Shown here: piece after piece, positions 14,986 to 22,992 of the stretch
Position numbering within the stretch: position 1 is the first letter of the stretch
How the letters are laid out: the number at the start of each line of letters is the position of its first letter
Source of the DNA: Ornithomonoglobus_A sp045612845
Lineage (GTDB): Bacteria > Bacillota > Clostridia > UBA1381
Length of the DNA: 64,000 nucleotides
Reading direction: 5' to 3'
Assembly: GCA_045612845.1 (NCBI GenBank)
Contig: JAZKZV010000012.1
Span: 124,001-188,000, forward strand
Position numbers and translations under genes: made by a program
Notes under the pieces: model-generated
Database searches by the model: none
What the model was told of the DNA's origin: nothing
What the model saw: the letters and a program-made list of their open reading frames with translations, nothing else

Positions 14986-15014
14986 TTGTTTTTTATCATT
15001 TTATGTGATAAAAT
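14986..15014 (+). promoter_or_regulatory. Predicted hydrogenase operon promoter with an 8-bp inverted repeat
   Basis: TTGTTT (14986-14991), 17 bases, TAAAAT (15009-15014). Overlapping the spacer and -10, TTTTATCA (14991-14998) is inverted as TGATAAAA (15006-15013) around 7 bases. This position suits a repressor that would block RNA polymerase, such as a redox regulator, but it does not match the Rex consensus well. Confidence 0.5.
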
Positions 15015-15072
15015 ATAAATATGTAAAAAATACAGTGTAAACTGTTAAAATATATTCAGGAGGGGACTTATA

Positions 15073-15558
15073 ATGGCTCATATTAGCGAAACAGGGGTTA
15101 AGAAAATTTGCGAAATATGTGATAGATACGCAAATGAAAAAACTCCGCTTATGATGATACTTAGCGATATTCAAAACGAATATGGATATATTCCGCTTGA
15201 CGTTCAGCAAATAGTATCTGAGAAAACAGGAATTTCAGTAGCAGAAATTTATGGTGTTGTAACATTCTACTCGTTTTTCTCTCTAAAACCAAAAGGAAAA
15301 TACGTTATTGGATGTTGCATGGGAACAGCGTGCTATGTTAAAGGTGCACAGCTTGTTATGGATAAGTTCTGCGAAATTCTTGGTATTGCACCCGGTCAGA
15401 CAACGGAAGACGGAATGTTCACAATTGATGCTCTAAGATGTATAGGTGCCTGCGGTATTGCACCGGCAGTTACTATTAACGGAAAAGTATATCCAAAATT
15501 ATCAGTAGATATGGTTGCACCTATAATTGAAAACTATCGTGCCGGAGGTGTTGAATAA
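15073..15558 (+). CDS. NuoE-like [2Fe-2S] subunit of trimeric [FeFe]-hydrogenase
   Basis: 161 residues with a thioredoxin-like ferredoxin fold. The four cluster cysteines are seen in CCMGTACYVKG (near residues 80-85) and LRCIGACGIAP (near residues 120-124). It begins with a helical region, LMMILSDIQNEYGYIPLDVQ, typical of the 24-kDa subunit of NADH dehydrogenase and of HydC/HndA. Together with the next two genes it forms the HydABC-type enzyme that couples NADH, and often ferredoxin, oxidation to hydrogen production in fermenting Clostridia. RBS AGGAGGGGA precedes the ATG. The stop overlaps the next start by one base (TAATG). Confidence 0.92.
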   Translation: MAHISETGVKKICEICDRYANEKTPLMMILSDIQNEYGYIPLDVQQIVSEKTGISVAEIYGVVTFYSFFSLKPKGKYVIGCCMGTACYVKGAQLVMDKFCEILGIAPGQTTEDGMFTIDALRCIGACGIAPAVTINGKVYPKLSVDMVAPIIENYRAGGVE

Positions 15559-17438
15559 TGAAAACATTTGCAGAATTAGATGCTAAAATATGTAGCTGTA
15601 CCGAAGCTCTTGAAAATAAAATAAACGGTGCTGACGGTAAGCGTGCTATACTTCTTTGTGGCGGAACAGGTTGTCTTTCTTCCGACTCTATGGCAATAAA
15701 AGAAAAATTTGAAAAGCTTATTAAAAGTAACAATATCCAGGATAAAGTTACAGTTAATATAGTTGGTTGTTTTGGTTTCTGTTCTCAGGGGCCATTTGTT
15801 AAAATATTCCCCGAAGATACACTATACCGCCTTGTTAAGGTAGAAGATGTTGAGGAAATATTCGAAAAAGACATTAAGGGCGGAGAAATTGTTGAACGTC
15901 TTTTATACATAGAACCATTAACAAACCAAAAGGTTGTTAAGCAAGATGATATCAACTTCTACAAAAAGCAAAAGAGAATTGCACTTCATGGTTGTGGTGT
16001 AATCAATCCTGAGGATATTAACGAGGCTATGGGTGAGGGCGCATTTAAGGGATTAAAGCGTGCTTTGTCTATGGACCAAAAAGAAGTTATTGACGAAGTT
16101 CTTGCAGCCGGTCTTCGTGGTCGTGGAGGTGCAGGATTCCCGTCAGGACGTAAATGGTCTTTTGCATATGCTAATGAAGCAGACCAGAAATATGTTGTAT
16201 GTAACGGAGATGAGGGCGACCCGGGTGCATTTATGGACCGTTCAATACTTGAGGGGAATCCATTCGCAGTACTTGAGGGTATGATGATTGCGGGTTATGC
16301 TATCGGTGCGTCAGAGGGTTATTTCTACGTTCGTGCTGAATATCCTATTGCAGTAAAGCGTCTGCAAAATGCAATCGACCAAATGAACGAAATGGGAATA
16401 CTTGGCGAGAATATAATGGGTACAGGCTTTAGCTTCCAGGCTCATATAAGACTTGGTGCGGGTGCATTTGTCTGCGGTGAGGAAACAGCACTTCTTAACT
16501 CAATCGAGGGTAAGAGAGGTATGCCACGTCCACGTCCGCCATTCCCGGCAGTAAAAGGATTGTGGGGTAAACCTACAATAGTAAATAACGTTGAAACTCT
16601 TGCATGTGTTCCATACATACTTCGTGAGGGTGCCCAGGCTTTTGCATCATGCGGAACAGAAACCTCAAAGGGTACAAAGGTATTTGCTCTTGGCGGTAAA
16701 GTAAATAACGTTGGTCTTGTAGAAATTCCTATGGGTACAACTCTAAGAGAGCTTGTATATGATATAGGTGGCGGTATTCCGGATAATAAGGAATTTAAGG
16801 CTATCCAGACAGGTGGCCCTTCGGGCGGATGTCTCACAAAGGAAAGTCTTGATGAACCAATAGATTTCGATAACCTTGTTGCAAAAGGCTCAATGATGGG
16901 CTCAGGCGGCGCTATCGTCATGGATGAGGACAACTGTATGGTTGACGTTGCAAAGTTCTATATGGAATTTATTTGCGATGAGTCATGCGGTAAATGTTCG
17001 CCATGTCGTATCGGTACAAAGAGAATGCTCGAAATATTAACACGTATTACAGAGGGTAAAGGTACAATGAAGGACCTTGAGGAGCTGGATGAATTAGGTA
17101 AGCATGTTAAGGCAAACTCACTATGTGCGCTTGGTCAGACTGCTGCAAACCCTGTTATATCAACACTAACTCACTTCAGGGATGAGTATCTTGCTCATAT
17201 TGTTGATAAAAAGTGTCCTGCAAAAGTATGTAAGAACCTTATAAGCTATAAAATTGACCAGGATAAATGTTTTGGTTGCGGAGTTTGTGCAAAGGCTTGT
17301 CCTGTTGGATGTATAGAACAAACAGATTATAAGGCTCCGGGTAAGAAACTTAACTCTTATCAGATAGATTCACAAAAATGTGTTAAATGCGGTGCTTGTA
17401 TGGCAACATGTAAGTTTAAGGCTATTGAGCAAGTGTGA
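15558..17438 (+). CDS. NuoF-like flavoprotein subunit of trimeric [FeFe]-hydrogenase
   Basis: 626 residues in four parts. An N-terminal thioredoxin-like [2Fe-2S] domain holds LLCGGTGCLSS and GCFGFCSQGPFV. The NuoF-type FMN/NADH domain contains GRGGAGFPSGRKW and NGDEGDPGAFMDRS near residues 195-235. An SLBB and 4Fe-4S region includes CGKCSPCRIGTKRM near residue 475. Two C-terminal 4Fe-4S ferredoxin motifs close the protein (CFGCGVCAKACPVGC and CVKCGACMATCKFKA). This is the architecture of HydB/HndC, which binds NADH and passes electrons to HydA. It is the middle gene of the operon. Confidence 0.94.
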   Translation: MKTFAELDAKICSCTEALENKINGADGKRAILLCGGTGCLSSDSMAIKEKFEKLIKSNNIQDKVTVNIVGCFGFCSQGPFVKIFPEDTLYRLVKVEDVEEIFEKDIKGGEIVERLLYIEPLTNQKVVKQDDINFYKKQKRIALHGCGVINPEDINEAMGEGAFKGLKRALSMDQKEVIDEVLAAGLRGRGGAGFPSGRKWSFAYANEADQKYVVCNGDEGDPGAFMDRSILEGNPFAVLEGMMIAGYAIGASEGYFYVRAEYPIAVKRLQNAIDQMNEMGILGENIMGTGFSFQAHIRLGAGAFVCGEETALLNSIEGKRGMPRPRPPFPAVKGLWGKPTIVNNVETLACVPYILREGAQAFASCGTETSKGTKVFALGGKVNNVGLVEIPMGTTLRELVYDIGGGIPDNKEFKAIQTGGPSGGCLTKESLDEPIDFDNLVAKGSMMGSGGAIVMDEDNCMVDVAKFYMEFICDESCGKCSPCRIGTKRMLEILTRITEGKGTMKDLEELDELGKHVKANSLCALGQTAANPVISTLTHFRDEYLAHIVDKKCPAKVCKNLISYKIDQDKCFGCGVCAKACPVGCIEQTDYKAPGKKLNSYQIDSQKCVKCGACMATCKFKAIEQV

Positions 17439-17453
17439 TAGGAGGGATAGGAT

Positions 17454-19220
17454 ATGAGTTTAGTAAATATAAAAATTGAAGGTGTAGACTATCAGGTAGA
17501 AGAGGGCTTGACAATTTTAGAAGCAGCTAAAAAATGCGGCTACGAAATTCCGTCATTATGTGCTTTTAATCACGGTGAGTGTTCAAATGGTTCTTGTCGT
17601 GTTTGTCTTGTTGAGGTAAAGGGTGCAAGAGGCCTTGTTGCTTCGTGCGTATATCCCGTAAATGAGGGGATGGAGGTTTGCATTTCTTCTCCAAATGCTG
17701 CAGAGGCACGTCGTGCATCAGTAGAACTTCTTTTATCCAACCACAATCAGAACTGTCAGCAATGCGATAAGAATGGACAATGTGAACTGTTAAACGTTGC
17801 ATATATAACAGGTGCACGTGAGGGATACTATCAGGGTTCAAAAACACCTGTAACATTAGATGAGTTAACACCATCTATAGTCCGTGATACTTCAAAATGT
17901 ATTTTGTGCGGACGTTGTGTTGCAAGATGTGAAAATGCTCATGGTATGGGAATCTTAGGATTCGAAAACCGTGGCTTCAGAACAATAGTTGCACCGGCAG
18001 AAAATCGTTCATTCGAAAATTCACCATGTATCCTGTGTGGTCAGTGTGTAAGCGTATGTCCAACAGGTGCACTTATGGAAAAATCAGAAATAGCTTTAGT
18101 TGATGAGGCTATGAAATCAGGCAAGCATGTAATTGTCCAGACAGCGCCTGCAGTCCGTGCTGCACTTGGCGAAGAGTTTGGTATGAGAGTTGGTACTGCT
18201 GTTACAGGTAAAATGGTTGCAGCACTAAGACGTCTTGGCTTTGATAAGGTTTATGATACAAACTTTGCTGCTGACCTTACAATTATGGAAGAGGGAACAG
18301 AGCTTTTGTCAAGAATTAAAAATGGCGGAAAACTTCCTATGATTACATCTTGCTCACCGGGTTGGGTAAACTATGCAGAATATAACTATGGCGACTTACT
18401 TGACCATTTATCATCATGTAAATCACCACATCAGATGCAGGGTGCAATTATAAAATCATATTATGCACAAAAGAACAACATAGACCCGAAAGATATATTT
18501 GTTGTATCTATAATGCCATGTACTGCTAAAAAGTATGAAAAAGAACGTCCTCAAATGCAAAATGACGGTATCAAGGACGTTGATGCGGTACTTACAACAC
18601 GTGAGCTTGCTCGTATGATTAAGCGTGCAGGTATACTGTTCAATCGTCTTCCTGACGAGGAATTCGACCAGGATTTGATGGGCGATTACACAGGTGCCGG
18701 CGTAATCTTTGGAGTTACAGGCGGTGTTATGGAAGCAGCACTTCGTACAGTTTACTTTGTTCTTACAGGTAAGGAACACGAGGCAATCAAGTTTGAGGCA
18801 GTTCGTGGATTTGAGGGTGTTCGTGAAGCTACATTAAACATAAATGGTATGGATGTAAATGTAGCTATCGCACATGGTATGAAGAATGCAAAAGTTCTTC
18901 TTGACGAGATAAGAGAAGGTAAGTCAAAGTATCACTTTATCGAAATCATGGGATGCCCGGGCGGATGTGTTGCCGGCGGCGGTCAACCGCTTGTTCGTTC
19001 ATGTTTCCTACCAAATGAAGATGATGATATTTTAGACACATATAAAGAAAAGAGAGCAAATGCTCTTTACAGTGAAGATGAAAGGCTTGCTCTTCGTCAA
19101 TCACATAACAATCCTCAAATAAAAGCGCTATATGATGAATTCCTTGGCGAACCAAATTCACATAAAGCACATGAGTTACTTCATACAACATACGAAAAGC
19201 GTGTTGGTTTTAACGACTAA
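17454..19220 (+). CDS. hydA: [FeFe]-hydrogenase catalytic subunit HydA
   Basis: 588 residues. The N-terminal part carries a plant-type [2Fe-2S] site (CAFNHGECSNGSCRVCLVE), a His-ligated type cluster region (HNQNCQQCDKNGQCELL) and two 4Fe-4S motifs (CILCGRCVARCENAHG, CILCGQCVSVCPTG). The H-cluster domain has L1 TSCSPGW (Cys300), L2 MPCTAKKYE (Cys356) and L3 GCPGGCVAGGGQP (Cys501, Cys505). L1 differs from the TSCCPxW of monomeric clostridial enzymes. The C-terminal small-subunit-like tail (residues 530-588) is fused. With the NuoE- and NuoF-like subunits it should reoxidise NADH by releasing hydrogen, possibly by electron bifurcation with ferredoxin. Maturases HydEFG are not in this window. Confidence 0.95.
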   Translation: MSLVNIKIEGVDYQVEEGLTILEAAKKCGYEIPSLCAFNHGECSNGSCRVCLVEVKGARGLVASCVYPVNEGMEVCISSPNAAEARRASVELLLSNHNQNCQQCDKNGQCELLNVAYITGAREGYYQGSKTPVTLDELTPSIVRDTSKCILCGRCVARCENAHGMGILGFENRGFRTIVAPAENRSFENSPCILCGQCVSVCPTGALMEKSEIALVDEAMKSGKHVIVQTAPAVRAALGEEFGMRVGTAVTGKMVAALRRLGFDKVYDTNFAADLTIMEEGTELLSRIKNGGKLPMITSCSPGWVNYAEYNYGDLLDHLSSCKSPHQMQGAIIKSYYAQKNNIDPKDIFVVSIMPCTAKKYEKERPQMQNDGIKDVDAVLTTRELARMIKRAGILFNRLPDEEFDQDLMGDYTGAGVIFGVTGGVMEAALRTVYFVLTGKEHEAIKFEAVRGFEGVREATLNINGMDVNVAIAHGMKNAKVLLDEIREGKSKYHFIEIMGCPGGCVAGGGQPLVRSCFLPNEDDDILDTYKEKRANALYSEDERLALRQSHNNPQIKALYDEFLGEPNSHKAHELLHTTYEKRVGFND

Positions 19221-19258
19221 AATTTTGTGTAGTTGTAGGGGTATGTAACTGAGATTAA

Positions 19259-19288
19259 GAGCATATCCCGTTGGGATGTGCTCTTTTT
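19259..19288 (+). terminator. Terminator of the hydrogenase operon
   Basis: GAGCATATCCC (19259-19269) pairs with GGGATGTGCTC (19273-19283), one wobble, 3-base loop, five T residues. Confidence 0.92.
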
Positions 19289-19321
19289 ATAAGATTATAT
19301 GAAAGGAAGTTTAGATTAAAT

Positions 19322-20464
19322 ATGATTTTAAAGAATGTTCGCGCAGTTTTGCCACAAGAAGAAGAGATATGTGATGTACGCATATCAGACGGACGTATTG
19401 TGGAAATCGGTAACTCTATTAAACCGCAGGATGCTGAAGAAGTAAGAGAATGTAACGGTGCAATTCTTATGCCCGGATTTATTGATACACACATCCATGG
19501 TGGTTTATCAAAAGCGTTTTTTAGCGAAGATATGAACTATCACGAGACTGTAAAAAACTATGCAAAACGTGGTACAACAGCACTTGCTCCTACATTTTCG
19601 TGTATGCCGATAGAACAGTTTGTATCGGGTGTTGGTAGAACAACAAAATTTGCACGTGATAATAAATATGGAGCAAAAATAGTCGGAATACACGCAGAGG
19701 GCCCATTTTTAAATCATGTTCGTAGAGGCGGTATGAAAAAAGAATTCATGGTAGAGCCGAGTGTAGAGCACTTTAATAAATTGTACGATGCATGTGATGG
19801 TATGCTTAAAATTATTACTATTGCACCTGAGGTTGAAAATGCAACAGAGGTTATTAAGGAAGCTGTAAAACGCGGCGTTGCTGTGTCAGCAGGTCATACA
19901 GATGCAACATATGATGAGATGAAACGTGCGATTGATGCAGGTGTCAGCCGAATGACACATACATTTAATGCAGCACGTCCGATAAATCACAGAGAACCTG
20001 GTGTGCTTGGTGCTGCACTAAATGACCCGCGCGTAAATTGTGAGGTTATTTGTGATTTTGGTCATCTCAATCCCGCAACTGTCGAAATGATTTGGAAGCT
20101 AAAGGGAAGCTCAGGCTTTACTGTAGTAAGTGATTATAGCGATAAGTTCGGAAAAGCAGCACTTGGTGAGGGCCCACATGAGGTTGACGGGGTGAAATAC
20201 ACTATATGGCATGGTGTTGCGTGGTCAGAAGCAGGTGGTGTTATGGCAAATTCTAACGATATGCTTGTTAGTGTAAAAAATCTATATAGTATAGGTATTC
20301 CTTTGACTGATATTGCAATTATGGCATCAGCAAATCCTGCTAAGGCGGTTGGTGCGTTTGATGATACGGGAAGTATAGAGGTGGGCAAGGCGGCAGACCT
20401 TGTATTACTTGATGATGAACTTTGCGTAATTGATGCATATGTAGACGGATGCTGTATTGAGTAA
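19322..20464 (+). CDS. N-acetylglucosamine-6-phosphate deacetylase-like amidohydrolase (NagA paralogue 1)
   Basis: 380 residues from ATG 19322. The in-frame ATG at 19271 sits in the terminator stem, and AAAGGAAG is 13 bases before 19322. Amidohydrolase marks are present: DTHIHGG near residue 60, HAEGPFL near residue 130, SAGHTDATYDEM near residue 195, MTHTFNA, and VVSDYSDKFG where NagA has its catalytic Asp. It differs from the canonical NagA at 58788 by HAEGPF for HLEGPY, and by a distinct VAWSEAGGVMANSN segment in place of SAFAGSIATA. It probably removes an acetyl group from a phosphorylated amino sugar, perhaps a different one. It is not linked to nagB. Confidence 0.85.
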   Translation: MILKNVRAVLPQEEEICDVRISDGRIVEIGNSIKPQDAEEVRECNGAILMPGFIDTHIHGGLSKAFFSEDMNYHETVKNYAKRGTTALAPTFSCMPIEQFVSGVGRTTKFARDNKYGAKIVGIHAEGPFLNHVRRGGMKKEFMVEPSVEHFNKLYDACDGMLKIITIAPEVENATEVIKEAVKRGVAVSAGHTDATYDEMKRAIDAGVSRMTHTFNAARPINHREPGVLGAALNDPRVNCEVICDFGHLNPATVEMIWKLKGSSGFTVVSDYSDKFGKAALGEGPHEVDGVKYTIWHGVAWSEAGGVMANSNDMLVSVKNLYSIGIPLTDIAIMASANPAKAVGAFDDTGSIEVGKAADLVLLDDELCVIDAYVDGCCIE

Positions 20465-20494
20465 TATAAATAATAGTAGGAAACCTAAAACATG

Positions 20495-21442
20495 TTAATT
20501 TAATTTTGTGATTTCAACACCTGTATAATAATGTTTTAATATAGTTTTATAGTCTGAGCCAATCTCTGCAAGATAATTTGCACCGTATTGGCTCATTCCT
20601 ACGCCATGACCGTTTCCTTTAACATCAAATATAATATTTTCGCCATCTTGTGTTATTTGTACGTTGGTTGAACGCAGATTATACATTTTGCGCATTTGTA
20701 TTCCAGAAATTTCTTTGTTGCCTATTTTTATCTTTTTTATTCCGCCTGCGTCAGAACGGATTATATCAGAAAAAAGCTTGTCAGAAAATTCAACATTTTT
20801 TATATTTTCTGTTGCAATTTTTATAAATTCATCATACGATAAAACCTCACAACTCTCATATCGGGGAGAGGCTTCCTCACCATCGGATTTTACACTTATA
20901 AGGTAGGGGATTTCCTTGCCCCATACATCTGATGAATTTTCTGTATTTCCTGATGATGTCGAATGGAAAAGTGCATTTATTATCTTACCATCATACATTA
21001 TAACCTCGTTAGCAGTCGACTTGACTGCATTTTTTATTTTTTCAGTATTTTCTTTTGCATTTTGTCCCCACGCTTCGGACTTGTCGTTTATATCTGTCCA
21101 TGCCTGACAATGAGTGTAGTCGGTGCAAATTTGTGCACCTTTGTGGTATTCGTCATTTTCTTTTTTTGATATTTTATATAGGGAATATGTACGTGCAGCT
21201 ATTGCTTGCGCCTTTAGTGCTTCCTCATTAAAAGTCGCACTCATTTCAGCACATACAACACCTGTTAAATACTCTTCAAAATTTATTTTTTTGACCGTAT
21301 CCTCTGCGTGAAAATACACATCAATAAGCTCATCATCTTTTCTTGAATTATCAATAAATCCGCCCATTATTCCAACGATAATAAGGGGAACAATCAATGT
21401 TATAAATATACATGTAAAAACAAAAAAAAGTACCTTCTTCAA
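20495..21442 (-). CDS. spoIID: Stage II sporulation protein D, peptidoglycan lytic transglycosylase
   Basis: The likely start is TTG at 21442, with AAAGGAGTG nine bases before it, giving 315 residues; the longer ATG frame to 21505 lacks an RBS and runs into the terminator hairpin. An N-terminal membrane anchor (VLFFVFTCIFITLIVPLIIV) precedes the SpoIID domain. Typical segments are FNEEALKAQAIAARTYSL, HSTSSGNTENSSDVWG and GHGVGMSQYGANYLAE. SpoIID trims septal peptidoglycan with SpoIIM and SpoIIP to drive engulfment of the forespore, and it is made in the mother cell under sigma-E. The gene stands alone, convergent with the NagA-like gene. Confidence 0.93.
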   Translation of the reverse strand: MKKVLFFVFTCIFITLIVPLIIVGIMGGFIDNSRKDDELIDVYFHAEDTVKKINFEEYLTGVVCAEMSATFNEEALKAQAIAARTYSLYKISKKENDEYHKGAQICTDYTHCQAWTDINDKSEAWGQNAKENTEKIKNAVKSTANEVIMYDGKIINALFHSTSSGNTENSSDVWGKEIPYLISVKSDGEEASPRYESCEVLSYDEFIKIATENIKNVEFSDKLFSDIIRSDAGGIKKIKIGNKEISGIQMRKMYNLRSTNVQITQDGENIIFDVKGNGHGVGMSQYGANYLAEIGSDYKTILKHYYTGVEITKLN

Positions 21443-21505
21443 TTTTTCACACTCCTTTTGTTTGATGTATATTCCTAAAATGACGAGAATATGAAAAATA
21501 TACAA

Positions 21506-21540
21506 CTAAAGAAAGCAAGGCATAGCCTTGCTTTCTTTAG
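21506..21540 (-). terminator. Strong terminator of the metK operon
   Basis: CTAAAGAAAGCAAGGC (21506-21521) and its exact complement (21525-21540) form a 16-bp stem with a 3-base loop. It overlaps the stop codon of the small gene at 21537. Confidence 0.88.
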
Positions 21541-21719
21541 TTTTGTTTTCTTACAATAGTATATTCATCGCCATTTTTAAAGTATGGACATTTTTTATGA
21601 TAGCCGGACATGAACCTCGACATTTCATCTTCGTCAAGTGTCATAGTGCAAAGGTATTCCTCGTATTCGTCATCATATTCATAATACATACAGTATTCGC
21701 AATCGTTTGTGTTATTCAA
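21537..21719 (-). CDS. Small cysteine-containing acidic protein, conserved beside metK
   Basis: 60 residues from a TTG start at 21719 with AGGTG at proper spacing, 12 bases after the metK stop on the same strand. The sequence is very acidic with paired cysteines: CEYCMYYEYDDEYEEYLC near residues 7-24 and HKKCPYF near residue 43. The C-x2-C ... C ... C pattern suggests a small metal-binding fold. It ends GDEYTIVRKQN. I recall similar short proteins in many Clostridia (a DUF6472-type family) but no known function. Its position and the shared terminator show it is co-transcribed with metK. Confidence 0.75.
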   Translation of the reverse strand: MNNTNDCEYCMYYEYDDEYEEYLCTMTLDEDEMSRFMSGYHKKCPYFKNGDEYTIVRKQN

Positions 21720-21731
21720 AATGACACCTCA

Positions 21732-22922
21732 TCAGTTTAGTCCGACTGCTTTTTTTAGCTCATCAACCTTATCGAGCTTTTCCCATGCAACTGCTAAGTC
21801 TTCTCTGCCCATATGTCCGTATGCGGCAAGCTTTTGGTATATAGGCTTTCTTAAATCAAGGTTGTTTATTATAGCGTATGGGCGTAAATCGAAAACTTTA
21901 CGTACTGCATTTTCGATTTTTTCTTCTTCAATGGCAGCAGTACCGAATGTCTCTACTAATATAGAAACAGGGTGTGCAACACCTATTGCATATGCAAGCT
22001 GAACCTCACATTTTTTTGCAAGACCTGCCGCAACTATATTCTTTGCAACATGGCGTGCCGCATATGATGCACTTCGGTCAACCTTTGTTGGGTCTTTTCC
22101 TGAAAAGGCACCGCCGCCATGTCTTGAATATCCGCCATAAGTATCAACTATTATCTTTCTTCCGGTTAAACCGCTGTCTCCGTTGGGGCCGCCTATAACA
22201 AATCTGCCTGTAGGGTTAATAAAAAATTTTGTATTTTCATCAATCAATTCTGCAGGAACAGTTGTTAAAATGACCTCGCGCTTTATATCCTCGCGTAGCT
22301 TTTCTATTGCCACATCGGGAGAGTGCTGGCTTGAAACGACAACTGTATCAATTCTTACTATTTTATCATCATCATATTCAACAGTAACCTGTGTTTTTCC
22401 GTCAGGACGTAAATAGTCCAATATTCCGCTTTTACGTACCTCTGTAAGCTTCTTTGCCATTTTATGTGCAAGGGATATAGGTAGAGGCATATACTCGGGT
22501 GTTTCATCACATGCATAACCAAACATTATACCCTGGTCGCCTGCACCTGTTGAGTTCTCGGATATATTTGCACCTTGCTCTCTGTTTTCGTAGCCCGAAT
22601 TTACACCTTGTGCAATGTCGGGTGATTGTTCATCTATTGCAGTTACTACAGCACAAGTTGTACCATCAAAACCGTACTTTGCACGGTCATAACCAATATC
22701 CAAAACAACACCTCTTGCTATTTTTGGGAAATCCACATAGCAATTTGTTGTTATTTCGCCCATTATTGATACTATACCGGTTGTACATGTTGTTTCGCAA
22801 GCAACTCTTGCGGTTGGGTCTTTTTCTAAAATAGCATCTAATATTGCATCAGAAATCTGGTCGCATATTTTATCGGGATGTCCCTCTGTAACAGATTCGG
22901 ATGTAAAAAGTCTTTTTGACAT
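21732..22922 (-). CDS. metK: S-adenosylmethionine synthetase
   Basis: 396 residues with all family hallmarks: FTSESVTEGHPDKICDQISD at the N-terminus, GAGDQGIMFGYA near residue 125, GGPNGDSGLTGRKI near residue 238 and GGGAFSGKDPTKVDRSA near residue 265. It makes S-adenosylmethionine from methionine and ATP in the cytoplasm. RBS AAGGAGGAC stands before the ATG. The 70-base gap upstream is taken up by a terminator; no SAM riboswitch is visible. The small Cys protein gene follows. Confidence 0.97.
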   Translation of the reverse strand: MSKRLFTSESVTEGHPDKICDQISDAILDAILEKDPTARVACETTCTTGIVSIMGEITTNCYVDFPKIARGVVLDIGYDRAKYGFDGTTCAVVTAIDEQSPDIAQGVNSGYENREQGANISENSTGAGDQGIMFGYACDETPEYMPLPISLAHKMAKKLTEVRKSGILDYLRPDGKTQVTVEYDDDKIVRIDTVVVSSQHSPDVAIEKLREDIKREVILTTVPAELIDENTKFFINPTGRFVIGGPNGDSGLTGRKIIVDTYGGYSRHGGGAFSGKDPTKVDRSASYAARHVAKNIVAAGLAKKCEVQLAYAIGVAHPVSILVETFGTAAIEEEKIENAVRKVFDLRPYAIINNLDLRKPIYQKLAAYGHMGREDLAVAWEKLDKVDELKKAVGLN

Positions 22923-22953
22923 AGCTTAAATGTCCTCCTTGTATCTTTCAAAA

Positions 22954-22987
22954 TTAACTGCCACACCATAAAAAGTGTAGCAGTTAA
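22954..22987 (-). terminator. Terminator between the deacetylase-like gene and metK
   Basis: TTAACTGC-ACAC and GTGT-GCAGTTAA pair with one internal mismatch; on the minus strand it ends TTAATTTTG. Confidence 0.75.
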
Positions 22988-22992
22988 ATGGT

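Noticed and set aside
22923..22992. Possible SAM riboswitch upstream of metK
   Set aside because: Only about 70 bases are available and they form the terminator of the upstream gene; no SAM-I core is seen.
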